This document shows, piece after piece, positions 1-14,700 of a DNA stretch of 64,000 nucleotides. The notes beneath the pieces were generated by a model that did no database searches, was not told the origin of the DNA, and saw only the letters and a list, made by a program, of their open reading frames with translations. The stretch spans positions 533,501-597,500 of the forward strand of contig CALZFC010000030.1 in the NCBI GenBank assembly GCA_945643635.1, read 5' to 3'. The translations under genes were made by a program, and so were the position numbers. Each line of letters starts with the position of its first letter. The first letter of the stretch is position 1. Source of the stretch: Allodiplogaster sudhausi (Eukaryota; Nematoda; Chromadorea; Rhabditida; Diplogasteridae).

Positions 1-2267
1 TCGGGAAGTATCACAGCCGTATTCTACGAAAAATTTGAGTCAGGTTCCGCCACAATTCATGTCGATTGGAAAACGATGCGCCGACGTTGTGTACGCAGGC
101 CATGGTCATGAAATTCGTATTTTATCAAGCATGTCATGCTCGTTCTGGCTTTATAATAGTAGTTAGAACCTGGGAAGTATCACAGCCGTATTCTACGAAA
201 AATTTGAGTCAGGTTCCGCCACAATTCATGTCGATTGGAAAAAGCATGCGCCGACGTTGTGTTGGCAGGCCATGGTCATGACATTCGTATTTTATCAAGC
301 ATGTCATGCTCGTTCCGGCTTTATAATAGTATTAGGAACTCGGAAGTATCACAGCCGTATTCTACGAAAAATTTGAGTCAGGTTCCGCCACAATTTATGT
401 CGATTGGAAAAGTATGCGCCGACGTTGTGTTGGCAGGCCATGGTCATGACATTCGTATTTTATCAAGCATGTCATGCTCGTTCCGGCTTTATAATAGTAG
501 TAGGAACTCGGGAAGTATCACAGCCGTATTCTACGAAAAATTTGAGTCAGGTTCCGCCACAATTTATGTCGATTGAAAAACGTATGCGTAGACGTTGTGT
601 ACGCAGGCCATGGTCATGACATTCGTATTTTATCAAGCATGTCATGCTCGTTCCGGCTTTATAATAGTAGTAGGAACCTGGGAAGTATCACAGCCGTATT
701 CTACGAAAAATTTGAGTCAGGTTCCGCCACAATTCATGTCGATTGGAAAACGAATGCGCCGACGTTGTGTACGCAGCCCATGGTCATGAAATTCGTATTT
801 TATCAAGCATGTCATGCTCGTTCTGGCTTTATAATAGTAGTAAGAACCTGGGAAGTATCACAGCCGTATTCTACGAAAAATTTGAGTCAGGTTCCGCCAC
901 AATTTATGTCGATTGAAAAACGTATGCGCCGACGTTGTGTACGCAGGCCATGGTCATGAAATTCGTATTTTATCAAGCATGTCATGCTCGTTCTGGCTTT
1001 ATAATAGTAGTAGGAACCTGGGAAGTATCACAGCCGTATTCTACGAAAAATTTGAGTCAGGTTCCGCCACAATTCATGTCGATTGGAAAACGTATGCGCC
1101 GACGTTGTGTACGCAGGCCATGGTCATGAATTCGTATTTTATCAAGCATGTCATGCTCGTTCTGGCTTTATAATAGTAGTAGGAACCTGGGAAGTATCAC
1201 AGCCGTATTCTACGAAAAATTTGAGTCAGGTTCCGCCACAATTCATGTCGATTGAAAAACGTATGCGCCGACGTTGTGTACGCAGGCCATGGTCATGACA
1301 TTCGTATTTTATCAAGCATGTCATGCTCGTTCCGGCTTTATAATAGTAGTAGGAACCTGGGAAGTATCACAGCCGTATTCTACGAAAAATTTGAGTCAGG
1401 TTCCGCCACAATTCATGTCGATTGGAAAAGTATGCGCCGACGTTGTGTACGCAGGCCATGGTCATGAAATTCGTATTTTATCAAGCATGTCATGCTCGTT
1501 CTGGCTTTATAATAGTAGTAGGAACCTGGGAAGTATCACAGCCGTATTCTACGAAAAATTTGAGTCAGGTTCCGCCACAATTCATGTCGATTGAAAAAGT
1601 ATGCGCCGACGTTGTGTACGCAGGCCATGGTCATGACATTCGTATTTTATCAAGCATGTCATGCTCGTTCCGGCTTTATAATAGTAGTAGGAACCTGGGA
1701 AGTATCACAGCCGTATTCTACGAAAAATTTGAGTCAGGTTCCGCCACAATTTATGTCGATTGAAAAACGTATGCGCCGACGTTGTGTACGCAGGCCATGG
1801 TCATGAAATTCGTATTTTATCAAGCATGTCATGCTCGTTCCGGCTTTATAATAGTAGTAGGAACCTGGGAAGTATCACAGCCGTATTCTACGAAAAATTT
1901 GAGTCAGGTTCCGCCACAATTCATGTCGATTGGAAAAAGTATGCGCCGACGTTGTGTAGGCAGGCCATGGTCATGAAATTCGTATTTTATCAAGCATGTC
2001 ATGCTCGTTCCGGCTTTATAATAGTAGTAGGAACCTGGGAAGTATCACAGCCGTATTCTACGAAAAATTTGAGTCAGGTTCCGCCACAATTCATGTCGAT
2101 TGGAAAAAGTAGCGCCGACGTTGTGTTGGCAGGCCATGGTCATGAAATTCGTATTTTATCAAGCATGTCATGCTCGTTCCGGCTTTATAATAGTAGTAGG
2201 AACCTGGGAAGTATCACAGCCGTATTCTACGAAAATTTGAGTCAGGTTCCGCCACAATTCATGTCGA

Positions 2268-3967
2268 TTGGAAAAAGCATGCGCCGACGTTGTGTTGGCA
2301 GGCCATGGTCATGACATTCGTATTTTATCAAGCATGTCATGCTCGTTCCGGCTTTATAATAGTATTAGGAACTCGGGAAGTATCACAGCCGTATTCTACG
2401 AAAAATTTGAGTCAGGTTCCGCCACAATTCATGTCGATTGGAAAACGAATGCGCCGACGTTGTGTACGCAGGCCATGGTCATGAAATTCGTATTTTATCA
2501 AGCATGTCATGCTCGTTCTGGCTTTATAATAGTAGTAGGAACCTGGGAAGTATCACAGCCGTATTCTACGAAAAATTTGAGTCAGGTTCCGCCACAATTC
2601 ATGTCGATTGGAAAAAGCATGCGCCGACGTTGTGTTGGCAGGCCATGGTCATGACATTCGTATTTTATCAAGCATGTCATGCTCGTTCCGGCTTTATAAT
2701 AGTATTAGGAACTCGGAAAGTATCACAGCCGTATTCTACGAAAAATTTGAGTCAGGTTCCGCCACAATTCATGTCGATTGGAAAAAGTATGCGCCGACGT
2801 TGTGTAGGCAGGCCATGGTCATGAAATTCGTATTTTATCAAGCATGTCATGCTCGTTCCGGCTTTATAATAGTAGTAGGAACCTGGGAAGTATCACAGCC
2901 GTATTCTACGAAAAATTTGAGTCAGGTTCCGCCACAATTCATGTCGATTGGAAAAAGTATGCGCCGACGTTGTGTAGGCAGGCCATGGTCATGACATTCG
3001 TATTTTATCAAGCATGTCATGCTCGTTCCGGCTTTATAATAGTAGTAGGAACCTGGGAAGTATCACAGCCGTATTCTACGAAAAATTTGAGTCAGGTTCC
3101 GCCACAATTCATGTCGATTGGAAAAAGCATGCGCCGACGTTGTGTTGGCAGGCCATGGTCATGACATTCGTATTTTATCAAGCATGTCATGCTCGTTCCG
3201 GCTTTATAATAGTATTAGGAACTCGGGAAGTATCACAGCCGTATTCTACGAAAAATTTGAGTCAGGTTCCGCCACAATTCATGTCGATTGGAAAACGAAT
3301 GCGCCGACGTTGTGTACGCAGGCCATGGTCATGAAATTCGTATTTTATCAAGCATGTCATGCTCGTTCTGGCTTTATAATAGTAGTAAGAACCTGGGAAG
3401 TATCACAGCCGTATTCTACGAAAAATTTGAGTCAGGTTCCGCCACAATTCATGTCGATTGGAAAAAGCATGCGCCGACGTTGTGTTGGCAGGCCATGGTC
3501 ATGACATTCGTATTTTATCAAGCATGTCATGCTCGTTCCGGCTTTATAATAGTAGTAGGAACCTGGGAAGTATCACAGCCGTATTCTACGAAAAATTTGA
3601 GTCAGGTTCCGCCACAATTTATGTCGATTGAAAAACGTATGCGCCGACGTTGTGTACGCAGGCCATGGTCATGAAATTCGTATTTTATCAAGCATGTCAT
3701 GCTCGTTCTGGCTTTATAATAGTAGTAGGAACCTGGGAAGTATCACAGCCGTATTCTACGAAAATTTTGAGTCAGGTTCCGCCACAATTCATGTCGATTG
3801 GAAAAAGCATGCGCCGACGTTGTGTTGGCAGGCCATGGTCATGACATTCGTATTTTATCAAGCATGTCATGCTCGTTCCGGCTTTATAATAGTATTAGGA
3901 ACTGGAAAGTATCACAGCCGTATTCTACGAAAAATTTGAGTCAGGTTCCGCCACAATTCATGTCGAT
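2268..3967. repeat. Local 5-unit (850 bp) duplication and SphI-type cluster
   Basis: The unit pair AAAAAGCATG..GTATTAGG followed by ACTCGGG..ACGAATG occurs at 2,268-2,607 and again 850 bp (five units) later at 3,118-3,457. The intervening units are type C, then two type A-like units with GTGTAGG. After the second copy the order diverges, with type C units again at 3,458, 3,798 and 3,967. This reads as a five-unit segmental duplication followed by drift. Type C units carry GCATGC, which type A and B units lack. Confidence 0.7.
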
Positions 3968-6900
3968 TGGAAAAAGCATGCGCCGACGTTGTGTTGGCAG
4001 GCCATGGTCATGACATTCGTATTTTATCAAGCATGTCATGCTCGTTCCGGCTTTATAATAGTATTAGGAACTCGGAAAGTATCACAGCCGTATTCTACGA
4101 AAAATTTGAGTCAGGTTCCGCCACAATTTATGTCGATTGGAAAAGTATGCGCCGACGTTGTGTTGGCAGGCCATGGTCATGACATTCGTATTTTATCAAG
4201 CATGTCATGCTCGTTCCGGCTTTATAATAGTATTAGGAACTCGGAAGTATCACAGCCGTATTCTACGAAAAATTTGAGTCAGGTTCCGCCACAATTCATG
4301 TCGATTGAAAAACGTATGCGCCGACGTTGTGTACGCAGGCCATGGTCATGACATTCGTATTTTATCAAGCATGTCATGCTCGTTCCGGCTTTATAATAGT
4401 AGTAGGAACCTGGGAAGTATCACAGCCGTATTCTACGAAAAATTTGAGTCAGGTTCCGCCACAATTCATGTCGATTGGAAAAAGCATGCGCCGACGTTGT
4501 GTTGGCAGGCCATGGTCATGACATTCGTATTTTATCAAGCATGTCATGCTCGTTCCGGCTTTATAATAGTAGTAGGAACCTGGGAAGTATCACAGCCGTA
4601 TTCTACGAAAAATTTGAGTCAGGTTCCGCCACAATTCATGTCGATTGAAAAACGTATGCGCCGACGTTGTGTACGCAGGCCATGGTCATGACATTCGTAT
4701 TTTATCAAGCATGTCATGCTCGTTCCGGCTTTATAATAGTAGTAGGAACCTGGGAAGTATCACAGCCGTATTCTACGAAAAATTTGAGTCAGGTTCCGCC
4801 ACAATTCATGTCGATTGAAAAACGTATGCGCCGACGTTGTGTACGCAGGCCATGGTCATGACATTCGTATTTTATCAAGCATGTCATGCTCGTTCCGGCT
4901 TTATAATAGTAGTAGGAACTGGGAAGTATCACAGCCGTATTCTACGAAAAATTTGAGTCAGGTTCCGCCACAATTCATGTCGATTGGAAAGTATGCGCCG
5001 ACGTTGTGTTGGCAGGCCATGGTCATGACATTCGTATTTTATCAAGCATGTCATGCTCGTTCCGGCTTTATAATAGTATTAGGAACTCGGGAAGTATCAC
5101 AGCCGTATTCTACGAAAAATTTGAGTCAGGTTCCGCCACAATTCATGTCGATTGAAAAACGTATGCGCCGACGTTGTGTACGCAGGCCATGGTCATGACA
5201 TTCGTATTTTATCAAGCATGTCATGCTCGTTCCGGCTTTATAATAGTAGTAGGAACCTGGGAAGTATCACAGCCGTATTCTACGAAAAATTTGAGTCAGG
5301 TTCCGCCACAATTTATGTCGATTGAAAAACGTATGCGCCGACGTTGTGTACGCAGGCCATGGTCATGACATTCGTATTTTATCAAGCATGTCATGCTCGT
5401 TCCGGCTTTATAATAGTAGTAGGAACCTGGGAAGTATCACAGCCGTATTCTACGAAAAATTTGAGTCAGGTTCCGCCACAATTCATGTCGATTGGAAAAA
5501 GTATGCGCCGACGTTGTGTTGGCAGGCCATGGTCATGACATTCGTATTTTATCAAGCATGTCATGCTCGTTCCGGCTTTATAATAGTATTAGGAACTCGG
5601 GAAGTATCACAGCCGTATTCTACGAAAAATTTGAGTCAGGTTCCGCCACAATTCATGTCGATTGAAAAACGTATGCGCCGACGTTGTGTACGCAGGCCAT
5701 GGTCATGACATTCGTATTTTATCAAGCATGTCATGCTCGTTCCGGCTTTATAATAGTAGTAGGAACCTGGGAAGTATCACAGCCGTATTCTACGAAAAAT
5801 TTGAGTCAGGTTCCGCCACAATTCATGTCGATTGAAAAACGTATGCGCCGACGTTGTGTACGCAGGCCATGGTCATGACATTCGTATTTTATCAAGCATG
5901 TCATGCTCGTTCCGGCTTTATAATAGTAGTAGGAACCTGGGAAGTATCACAGCCGTATTCTACGAAAAATTTGAGTCAGGTTCCGCCACAATTCATGTCG
6001 ATTGAAAAAGTATGCGCCGACGTTGTGTAGGCAGGCCATGGTCATGAAATTCGTATTTTATCAAGCATGTCATGCTCGTTCTGGCTTTATAATAGTAGTA
6101 GGAACCTGGGAAGTATCACAGCCGTATTCTACGAAAAATTTGAGTCAGGTTCCGCCACAATTCATGTCGATTGGAAAAAGCATGCGCCGACGTTGTGTTG
6201 GCAGGCCATGGTCATGACATTCGTATTTTATCAAGCATGTCATGCTCGTTCCGGCTTTATAATAGTAGTAGGAACCTGGGAAGTATCACAGCCGTATTCT
6301 ACGAAAAATTTGAGTCAGGTTCCGCCACAATTCATGTCGATTGGAAAAAGCATGCGCCGACGTTGTGTTGGCAGGCCATGGTCATGACATTCGTATTTTA
6401 TCAAGCATGTCATGCTCGTTCCGGCTTTATAATAGTAGTAGGAACCTGGGAAGTATCACAGCCGTATTCTACGAAAAATTTGAGTCAGGTTCCGCCACAA
6501 TTCATGTCGATTGAAAAACGTATGCGCCGACGTTGTGTACGCAGGCCATGGTCATGACATTCGTATTTTATCAAGCATGTCATGCTCGTTCCGGCTTTAT
6601 AATAGTAGTAGGAACCTGGGAAGTATCACAGCCGTATTCTACGAAAAATTTGAGTCAGGTTCCGCCACAATTCATGTCGATTGGAAAAAGTATGCGCCGA
6701 CGTTGTGTAGGCAGGCCATGGTCATGAAATTCGTATTTTATCAAGCATGTCATGCTCGTTCTGGCTTTATAATAGTAGTAGGAACCTGGGAAGTATCACA
6801 GCCGTATTCTACGAAAAATTTGAGTCAGGTTCCGCCACAATTCATGTCGATTGAAAAACGTATGCGCCGACGTTGTGTACGCAGGCCATGGTCATGACAT

Positions 6901-9900
6901 TCGTATTTTATCAAGCATGTCATGCTCGTTCCGGCTTTATAATAGTAGTAGGAACCTGGGAAGTATCACAGCCGTATTCTACGAAAAATTTGAGTCAGGT
7001 TCCGCCACAATTCATGTCGATTGAAAAACGTATGCGCCGACGTTGTGTACGCAGGCCATGGTCATGACATTCGTATTTTATCAAGCATGTCATGCTCGTT
7101 CCGGCTTTATAATAGTAGTAGGAACCTGGGAAGTATCACAGCCGTATTCTACGAAAATTTGAGTCAGGTTCCGCCACAATTCATGTCGATTGGAAAAAGT
7201 ATGCGCCGACGTTGTGTACGCAGGCCATGGTCATGAAATTCGTATTTTATCAAGCATGTCATGCTCGTTCCGGCTTTATAATAGTAGTAGGAACCTGGGA
7301 AGTATCACAGCCGTATTCTACGAAAAATTTGAGTCAGGTTCCGCCACAATTCATGTCGATTGGAAAAAGTATGCGCCGACGTTGTGTTGGCAGGCCATGG
7401 TCATGACATTCGTATTTTATCAAGCATGTCATGCTCGTTCCGGCTTTATAATAGTAGTAGGAACCTGGGAAGTATCACAGCCGTATTCTACGAAAAATTT
7501 GAGTCAGGTTCCGCCACAATTCATGTCGATTGAAAAAGTATGCGCCGACGTTGTGTTGGCAGGCCATGGTCATGACATTCGTATTTTATCAAGCATGTCA
7601 TGCTCGTTCCGGCTTTATAATAGTAGTAGGAACTGGGAAGTATCACAGCCGTATTCTACGAAAAATTTGAGTCAGGTTCCGCCACAATTTATGTCGATTG
7701 AAAAACGTATGCGCCGACGTTGTGTACGCAGGCCATGGTCATGACATTCGTATTTTATCAAGCATGTCATGCTCGTTCCGGCTTTATAATAGTAGTAGGA
7801 ACCTGGGAAGTATCACAGCCGTATTCTACGAAAAATTTGAGTCAGGTTCCGCCACAATTCATGTCGATTGGAAAAGTATGCGCCGACGTTGTGTTGGCAG
7901 GCCATGGTCATGACATTCGTATTTTATCAAGCATGTCATGCTCGTTCCGGCTTTATAATAGTAGTAGGAACCTGGGAAGTATCACAGCCGTATTCTACGA
8001 AAAATTTGAGTCAGGTTCCGCCACAATTCATGTCGATTGAAAAGTATGCGCCGACGTTGTGTTGGCAGGCCATGGTCATGACATTCGTATTTTATCAAGC
8101 ATGTCATGCTCGTTCCGGCTTTATAATAGTAGTAGGAACCTGGGAAGTATCACAGCCGTATTCTACGAAAAATTTGAGTCAGGTTCCGCCACAATTCATG
8201 TCGATTGAAAAACGTATGCGCCGACGTTGTGTACGCAGGCCATGGTCATGACATTCGTATTTTATCAAGCATGTCATGCTCGTTCCGGCTTTATAATAGT
8301 AGTAGGAACCTGGGAAGTATCACAGCCGTATTCTACGAAAAATTTGAGTCAGGTTCCGCCACAATTCATGTCGATTGGAAAAAGTATGCGCCGACGTTGT
8401 GTAGGCAGGCCATGGTCATGACATTCGTATTTTATCAAGCATGTCATGCTCGTTCCGGCTTTATAATAGTAGTAGGAACCTGGGAAGTATCACAGCCGTA
8501 TTCTACGAAAAATTTGAGTCAGGTTCCGCCACAATTCATGTCGATTGGAAAAAGTATGCGCCGACGTTGTGTTGGCAGGCCATGGTCATGACATTCGTAT
8601 TTTATCAAGCATGTCATGCTCGTTCCGGCTTTATAATAGTAGTAGGAACCTGGGAAGTATCACAGCCGTATTCTACGAAAAATTTGAGTCAGGTTCCGCC
8701 ACAATTCATGTCGATTGGAAAAGCATGCGCCGACGTTGTGTTGGCAGGCCATGGTCATGACATTCGTATTTTATCAAGCATGTCATGCTCGTTCCGGCTT
8801 TATAATAGTAGTAGGAACCTGGGAAGTATCACAGCCGTATTCTACGAAAAATTTGAGTCAGGTTCCGCCACAATTTATGTCGATTGAAAAACGTATGCGC
8901 CGACGTTGTGTACGCAGGCCATGGTCATGACATTCGTATTTTATCAAGCATGTCATGCTCGTTCCGGCTTTATAATAGTAGTAGGAACCTGGGAAGTATC
9001 ACAGCCGTATTCTACGAAAAATTTGAGTCAGGTTCCGCCACAATTCATGTCGATTGGAAAAAGTATGCGCCGACGTTGTGTAGCAGGCCATGGTCATGAA
9101 ATTCGTATTTTATCAAGCATGTCATGCTCGTTCTGGCTTTATAATAGTAGTAGGAACCTGGGAAGTATCACAGCCGTATTCTACGAAAAATTTGAGTCAG
9201 GTTCCGCCACAATTCATGTCGATTGGAAAAAGTATGCGCCGACGTTGTGTAGCAGGCCATGGTCATGACATTCGTATTTTATCAAGCATGTCATGCTCGT
9301 TCCGGCTTTATAATAGTAGTAGGAACCTGGGAAGTATCACAGCCGTATTCTACGAAAAATTTGAGTCAGGTTCCGCCACAATTCATGTCGATTGAAAAAG
9401 TATGCGCCGACGTTGTGTACGCAGGCCATGGTCATGACATTCGTATTTTATCAAGCATGTCATGCTCGTTCCGGCTTTATAATAGTAGTAGGAACCTGGG
9501 AAGTATCACAGCCGTATTCTACGAAAAATTTGAGTCAGGTTCCGCCACAATTCATGTCGATTGGAAAACGAATGCGCCGACGTTGTGTAGGCAGGCCATG
9601 GTCATGAAATTCGTATTTTATCAAGCATGTCATGCTCGTTCTGGCTTTATAATAGTAGTAGGAACCTGGGAAGTATCACAGCCGTATTCTACGAAAAATT
9701 TGAGTCAGGTTCCGCCACAATTCATGTCGATTGGAAAAAGCATGCGCCGACGTTGTGTTGGCAGGCCATGGTCATGACATTCGTATTTTATCAAGCATGT
9801 CATGCTCGTTCCGGCTTTATAATAGTAGTAGGAACTGGGAAGTATCACAGCCGTATTCTACGAAAAATTTGAGTCAGGTTCCGCCACAATTCATGTCGAT

Positions 9901-11763
9901 TGGAAAAGTATGCGCCGACGTTGTGTTGGCAGGCCATGGTCATGACATTCGTATTTTATCAAGCATGTCATGCTCGTTCCGGCTTTATAATAGTATTAGG
10001 AACTCGGGAAGTATCACAGCCGTATTCTACGAAAAATTTGAGTCAGGTTCCGCCACAATTCATGTCGATTGAAAAACGTATGCGCCGACGTTGTGTACGC
10101 AGGCCATGGTCATGACATTCGTATTTTATCAAGCATGTCATGCTCGTTCCGGCTTTATAATAGTAGTAGGAACCTGGGAAGTATCACAGCCGTATTCTAC
10201 GAAAAATTTGAGTCAGGTTCCGCCACAATTCATGTCGATTGAAAAACGTATGCGCCGACGTTGTGTACGCAGGCCATGGTCATGACATTCGTATTTTATC
10301 AAGCATGTCATGCTCGTTCCGGCTTTATAATAGTAGTAGGAACCTGGGAAGTATCACAGCCGTATTCTACGAAAAATTTGAGTCAGGTTCCGCCACAATT
10401 CATGTCGATTGGAAAAAGTATGCGCCGACGTTGTGTTGGCAGGCCATGGTCATGACATTCGTATTTTATCAAGCATGTCATGCTCGTTCCGGCTTTATAA
10501 TAGTAGTAGGAACCTGGGAAGTATCACAGCCGTATTCTACGAAAAATTTGAGTCAGGTTCCGCCACAATTCATGTCGATTGAAAAACGTATGCGCCGACG
10601 TTGTGTACGCAGGCCATGGTCATGACATTCGTATTTTATCAAGCATGTCATGCTCGTTCCGGCTTTATAATAGTAGTAGGAACCTGGGAAGTATCACAGC
10701 CGTATTCTACGAAAAATTTGAGTCAGGTTCCGCCACAATTCATGTCGATTGAAAAAGTATGCGCCGACGTTGTGTACGCAGGCCATGGTCATGAAATTCG
10801 TATTTTATCAAGCATGTCATGCTCGTTCCGGCTTTATAATAGTAGTAGGAACCTGGGAAGTATCACAGCCGTATTCTACGAAAAATTTGAGTCAGGTTCC
10901 GCCACAATTCATGTCGATTGGAAAAAGTATGCGCCGACGTTGTGTACGCAGGCCATGGTCATGACATTCGTATTTTATCAAGCATGTCATGCTCGTTCCG
11001 GCTTTATAATAGTAGTAGAAACCTGGGAAGTATCACAGCCGTATTCTACGAAAAATTTGAGTCAGGTTCCGCCACAATTCATGTCGATTGGAAAAGTATG
11101 CGCCGACGTTGTGTTGGCAGGCCATGGTCATGACATTCGTATTTTATCAAGCATGTCATGCTCGTTCCGGCTTTATAATAGTATTAGGAACTCGGAAGTA
11201 TCACAGCCGTATTCTACGAAAATTTGAGTCAGGTTCCGCCACAATTCATGTCGATTGGAAAACGTATGCGCCGACGTTGTGTACGCAGGCCATGGTCATG
11301 ACATTCGTATTTTATCAAGCATGTCATGCTCGTTCCGGCTTTATAATAGTAGTAGGAACCTGGGAAGTATCACAGCCGTATTCTACGAAAAATTTGAGTC
11401 AGGTTCCGCCACAATTTATGTCGATTGAAAAAGTATGCGCCGACGTTGTGTTGGCAGGCCATGGTCATGACATTCGTATTTTATCAAGCATGTCATGCTC
11501 GTTCCGGCTTTATAATAGTAGTAGGAACCTGGGAAGTATCACAGCCGTATTCTACGAAAAATTTGAGTCAGGTTCCGCCACAATTCATGTCGATTGGAAA
11601 AAGTATGCGCCGACGTTGTGTAGGCAGGCCATGGTCATGAAATTCGTATTTTATCAAGCATGTCATGCTCGTTCTGGCTTTATAATAGTAGTAGGAACCT
11701 GGGAAGTATCACAGCCGTATTCTACGAAAAATTTGAGTCAGGTTCCGCCACAATTCATGTCGA

Positions 11764-14700
11764 TTGGAAAACGCATGCGCCGACGTTGTGTTGGCAGGCC
11801 ATGGTCATGACATTCGTATTTTATCAAGCATGTCATGCTCGTTCCGGCTTTATAATAGTATTAGGAACCGGGAAGTATCACAGCCGTATTCTACGAAAAA
11901 TTTGAGTCAGGTTCCGCCACAATTCATGTCGATTGGAAAACGATGCGCCGACGTTGTGTACGCAGGCCATGGTCATGAAATTCGTATTTTATCAAGCATG
12001 TCATGCTCGTTCTGGCTTTATAATAGTAGTTAGGAACCTGGGAAGTATCACAGCCGTATTCTACGAAAAATTTGAGTCAGGTTCCGCCACAATTCATGTC
12101 GATTGGAAAAAGCATGCGCCGACGTTGTGTTGGCAGGCCATGGTCATGACATTCGTATTTTATCAAGCATGTCATGCTCGTTCCGGCTTTATAATAGTAT
12201 TAGGAACTCGGAAGTATCACAGCCGTATTCTACGAAAAATTTGAGTCAGGTTCCGCCACAATTCATGTCGATTGGAAAAGTATGCGCCGACGTTGTGTTG
12301 GCAGGCCATGGTCATGACATTCGTATTTTATCAAGCATGTCATGCTCGTTCCGGCTTTATAATAGTATTAGGAACTCGGGAAGTATCACAGCCGTATTCT
12401 ACGAAAAATTTGAGTCAGGTTCCGCCACAATTCATGTCGATTGAAAAACGTATGCGCCGACGTTGTGTACGCAGGCCATGGTCATGACATTCGTATTTTA
12501 TCAAGCATGTCATGCTCGTTCTGGCTTTATAATAGTAGTAGGAACCTGGGAAGTATCACAGCCGTATTCTACGAAAAATTTGAGTCAGGTTCCGCCACAA
12601 TTCATGTCGATTGGAAAACGAATGCGCCGACGTTGTGTACGCAGCCCATGGTCATGACATTCGTATTTTATCAAGCATGTCATGCTCGTTCCGGCTTTAT
12701 AATAGTAGTAGGAACCTGGGAAGTATCACAGCCGTATTCTACGAAAAATTTGAGTCAGGTTCCGCCACAATTCATGTCGATTGAAAAACGTATGCGCCGA
12801 CGTTGTGTACGCAGGCCATGGTCATGAAATTCGTATTTTATCAAGCATGTCATGCTCGTTCTGGCTTTATAATAGTAGTAGGAACCTGGGAAGTATCACA
12901 GCCGTATTCTACGAAAAATTTGAGTCAGGTTCCGCCACAATTTATGTCGATTGAAAAACGTATGCGTAGACGTTGTGTACGCAGGCCATGGTCATGACAT
13001 TCGTATTTTATCAAGCATGTCATGCTCGTTCCGGCTTTATAATAGTAGTAGGAACCTGGGAAGTATCACAGCCGTATTCTACGAAAAATTTGAGTCAGGT
13101 TCCGCCACAATTCATGTCGATTGGAAAAAGTATGCGCCGACGTTGTGTAGGCAGGCCATGGTCATGAATTCGTATTTTATCAAGCATGTCATGCTCGTTC
13201 CGGCTTTATAATAGTAGTAGGAACCTGGGAAGTATCACAGCCGTATTCTACGAAAAATTTGAGTCAGGTTCCGCCACAATTCATGTCGATTGGAAAAAGT
13301 ATGCGCCGACGTTGTGTAGGCAGGCCATGGTCATGAATTCGTATTTTATCAAGCATGTCATGCTCGTTCTGGCTTTATAATAGTAGTAGGAACCTGGGAA
13401 GTATCACAGCCGTATTCTACGAAAAATTTGAGTCAGGTTCCGCCACAATTCATGTCGATTGGAAAAAGCATGCGCCGACGTTGTGTTGGCAGGCCATGGT
13501 CATGACATTCGTATTTTATCAAGCATGTCATGCTCGTTCCGGCTTTATAATAGTATTAGGAACTCGGAAGTATCACAGCCGTATTCTACGAAAAATTTGA
13601 GTCAGGTTCCGCCACAATTCATGTCGATTGGAAAACGTATGCGCCGACGTTGTGTACGCAGGCCATGGTCATGAAATTCGTATTTTATCAAGCATGTCAT
13701 GCTCGTTCCGGCTTTATAATAGTAGTTAGAACCTGGGAAGTATCACAGCCGTATTCTACGAAAAATTTGAGTCAGGTTCCGCCACAATTCATGTCGATTG
13801 GAAAAAGCATGCGCCGACGTTGTGTTGGCAGGCCATGGTCATGACATTCGTATTTTATCAAGCATGTCATGCTCGTTCCGGCTTTATAATAGTATTAGGA
13901 ACTCGGAAGTATCACAGCCGTATTCTACGAAAAATTTGAGTCAGGTTCCGCCACAATTTATGTCGATTGAAAAACGTATGCGCCGACGTTGTGTACGCAG
14001 GCCATGGTCATGACATTCGTATTTTATCAAGCATGTCATGCTCGTTCTGGCTTTATAATAGTAGTAGGAACCTGGGAAGTATCACAGCCGTATTCTACGA
14101 AAATTTGAGTCAGGTTCCGCCACAATTCATGTCGATTGGAAAACGTATGCGCCGACGTTGTGTACGCAGGCCATGGTCATGAAATTCGTATTTTATCAAG
14201 CATGTCATGCTCGTTCCGGCTTTATAATAGTAGTAGGAACCTGGGAAGTATCACAGCCGTATTCTACGAAAAATTTGAGTCAGGTTCCGCCACAATTCAT
14301 GTCGATTGAAAAAGTATGCGCCGACGTTGTGTACGCAGGCCATGGTCATGAAATTCGTATTTTATCAAGCATGTCATGCTCGTTCTGGCTTTATAATAGT
14401 AGTAGGAACCGGGAAGTATCACAGCCGTATTCTACGAAAAATTTGAGTCAGGTTCCGCCACAATTCATGTCGATTGGAAAAAGTATGCGCCGACGTTGTG
14501 TACGCAGGCCATGGTCATGAAATTCGTATTTTATCAAGCATGTCATGCTCGTTCCGGCTTTATAATAGTAGTAGGAACCTGGGAAGTATCACAGCCGTAT
14601 TCTACGAAAAATTGAGTCAGGTTCCGCCACAATTCATGTCGATTGGAAAAAGTATGCGCCGACGTTGTGTAGGCAGGCCATGGTCATGAAATTCGTATTT

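Noticed and set aside
1128..1135. Scattered GAATTC (EcoRI) units as a separate monomer family
   Set aside because: These (near 1,128, 13,166, 13,335, 16,385, 20,793, 31,491, 35,084 and 55,639) are one-base deletions of GAAATTC in otherwise different backgrounds, so they are recurrent indels and not one family.
2360..2375. TTAGG in GTATTAGGAAC as insect-type telomere repeat
   Set aside because: It is a single copy per variant unit created by a GTAGTAGG-to-GTATTAGG change; no tandem TTAGG or TTAGGG run exists.
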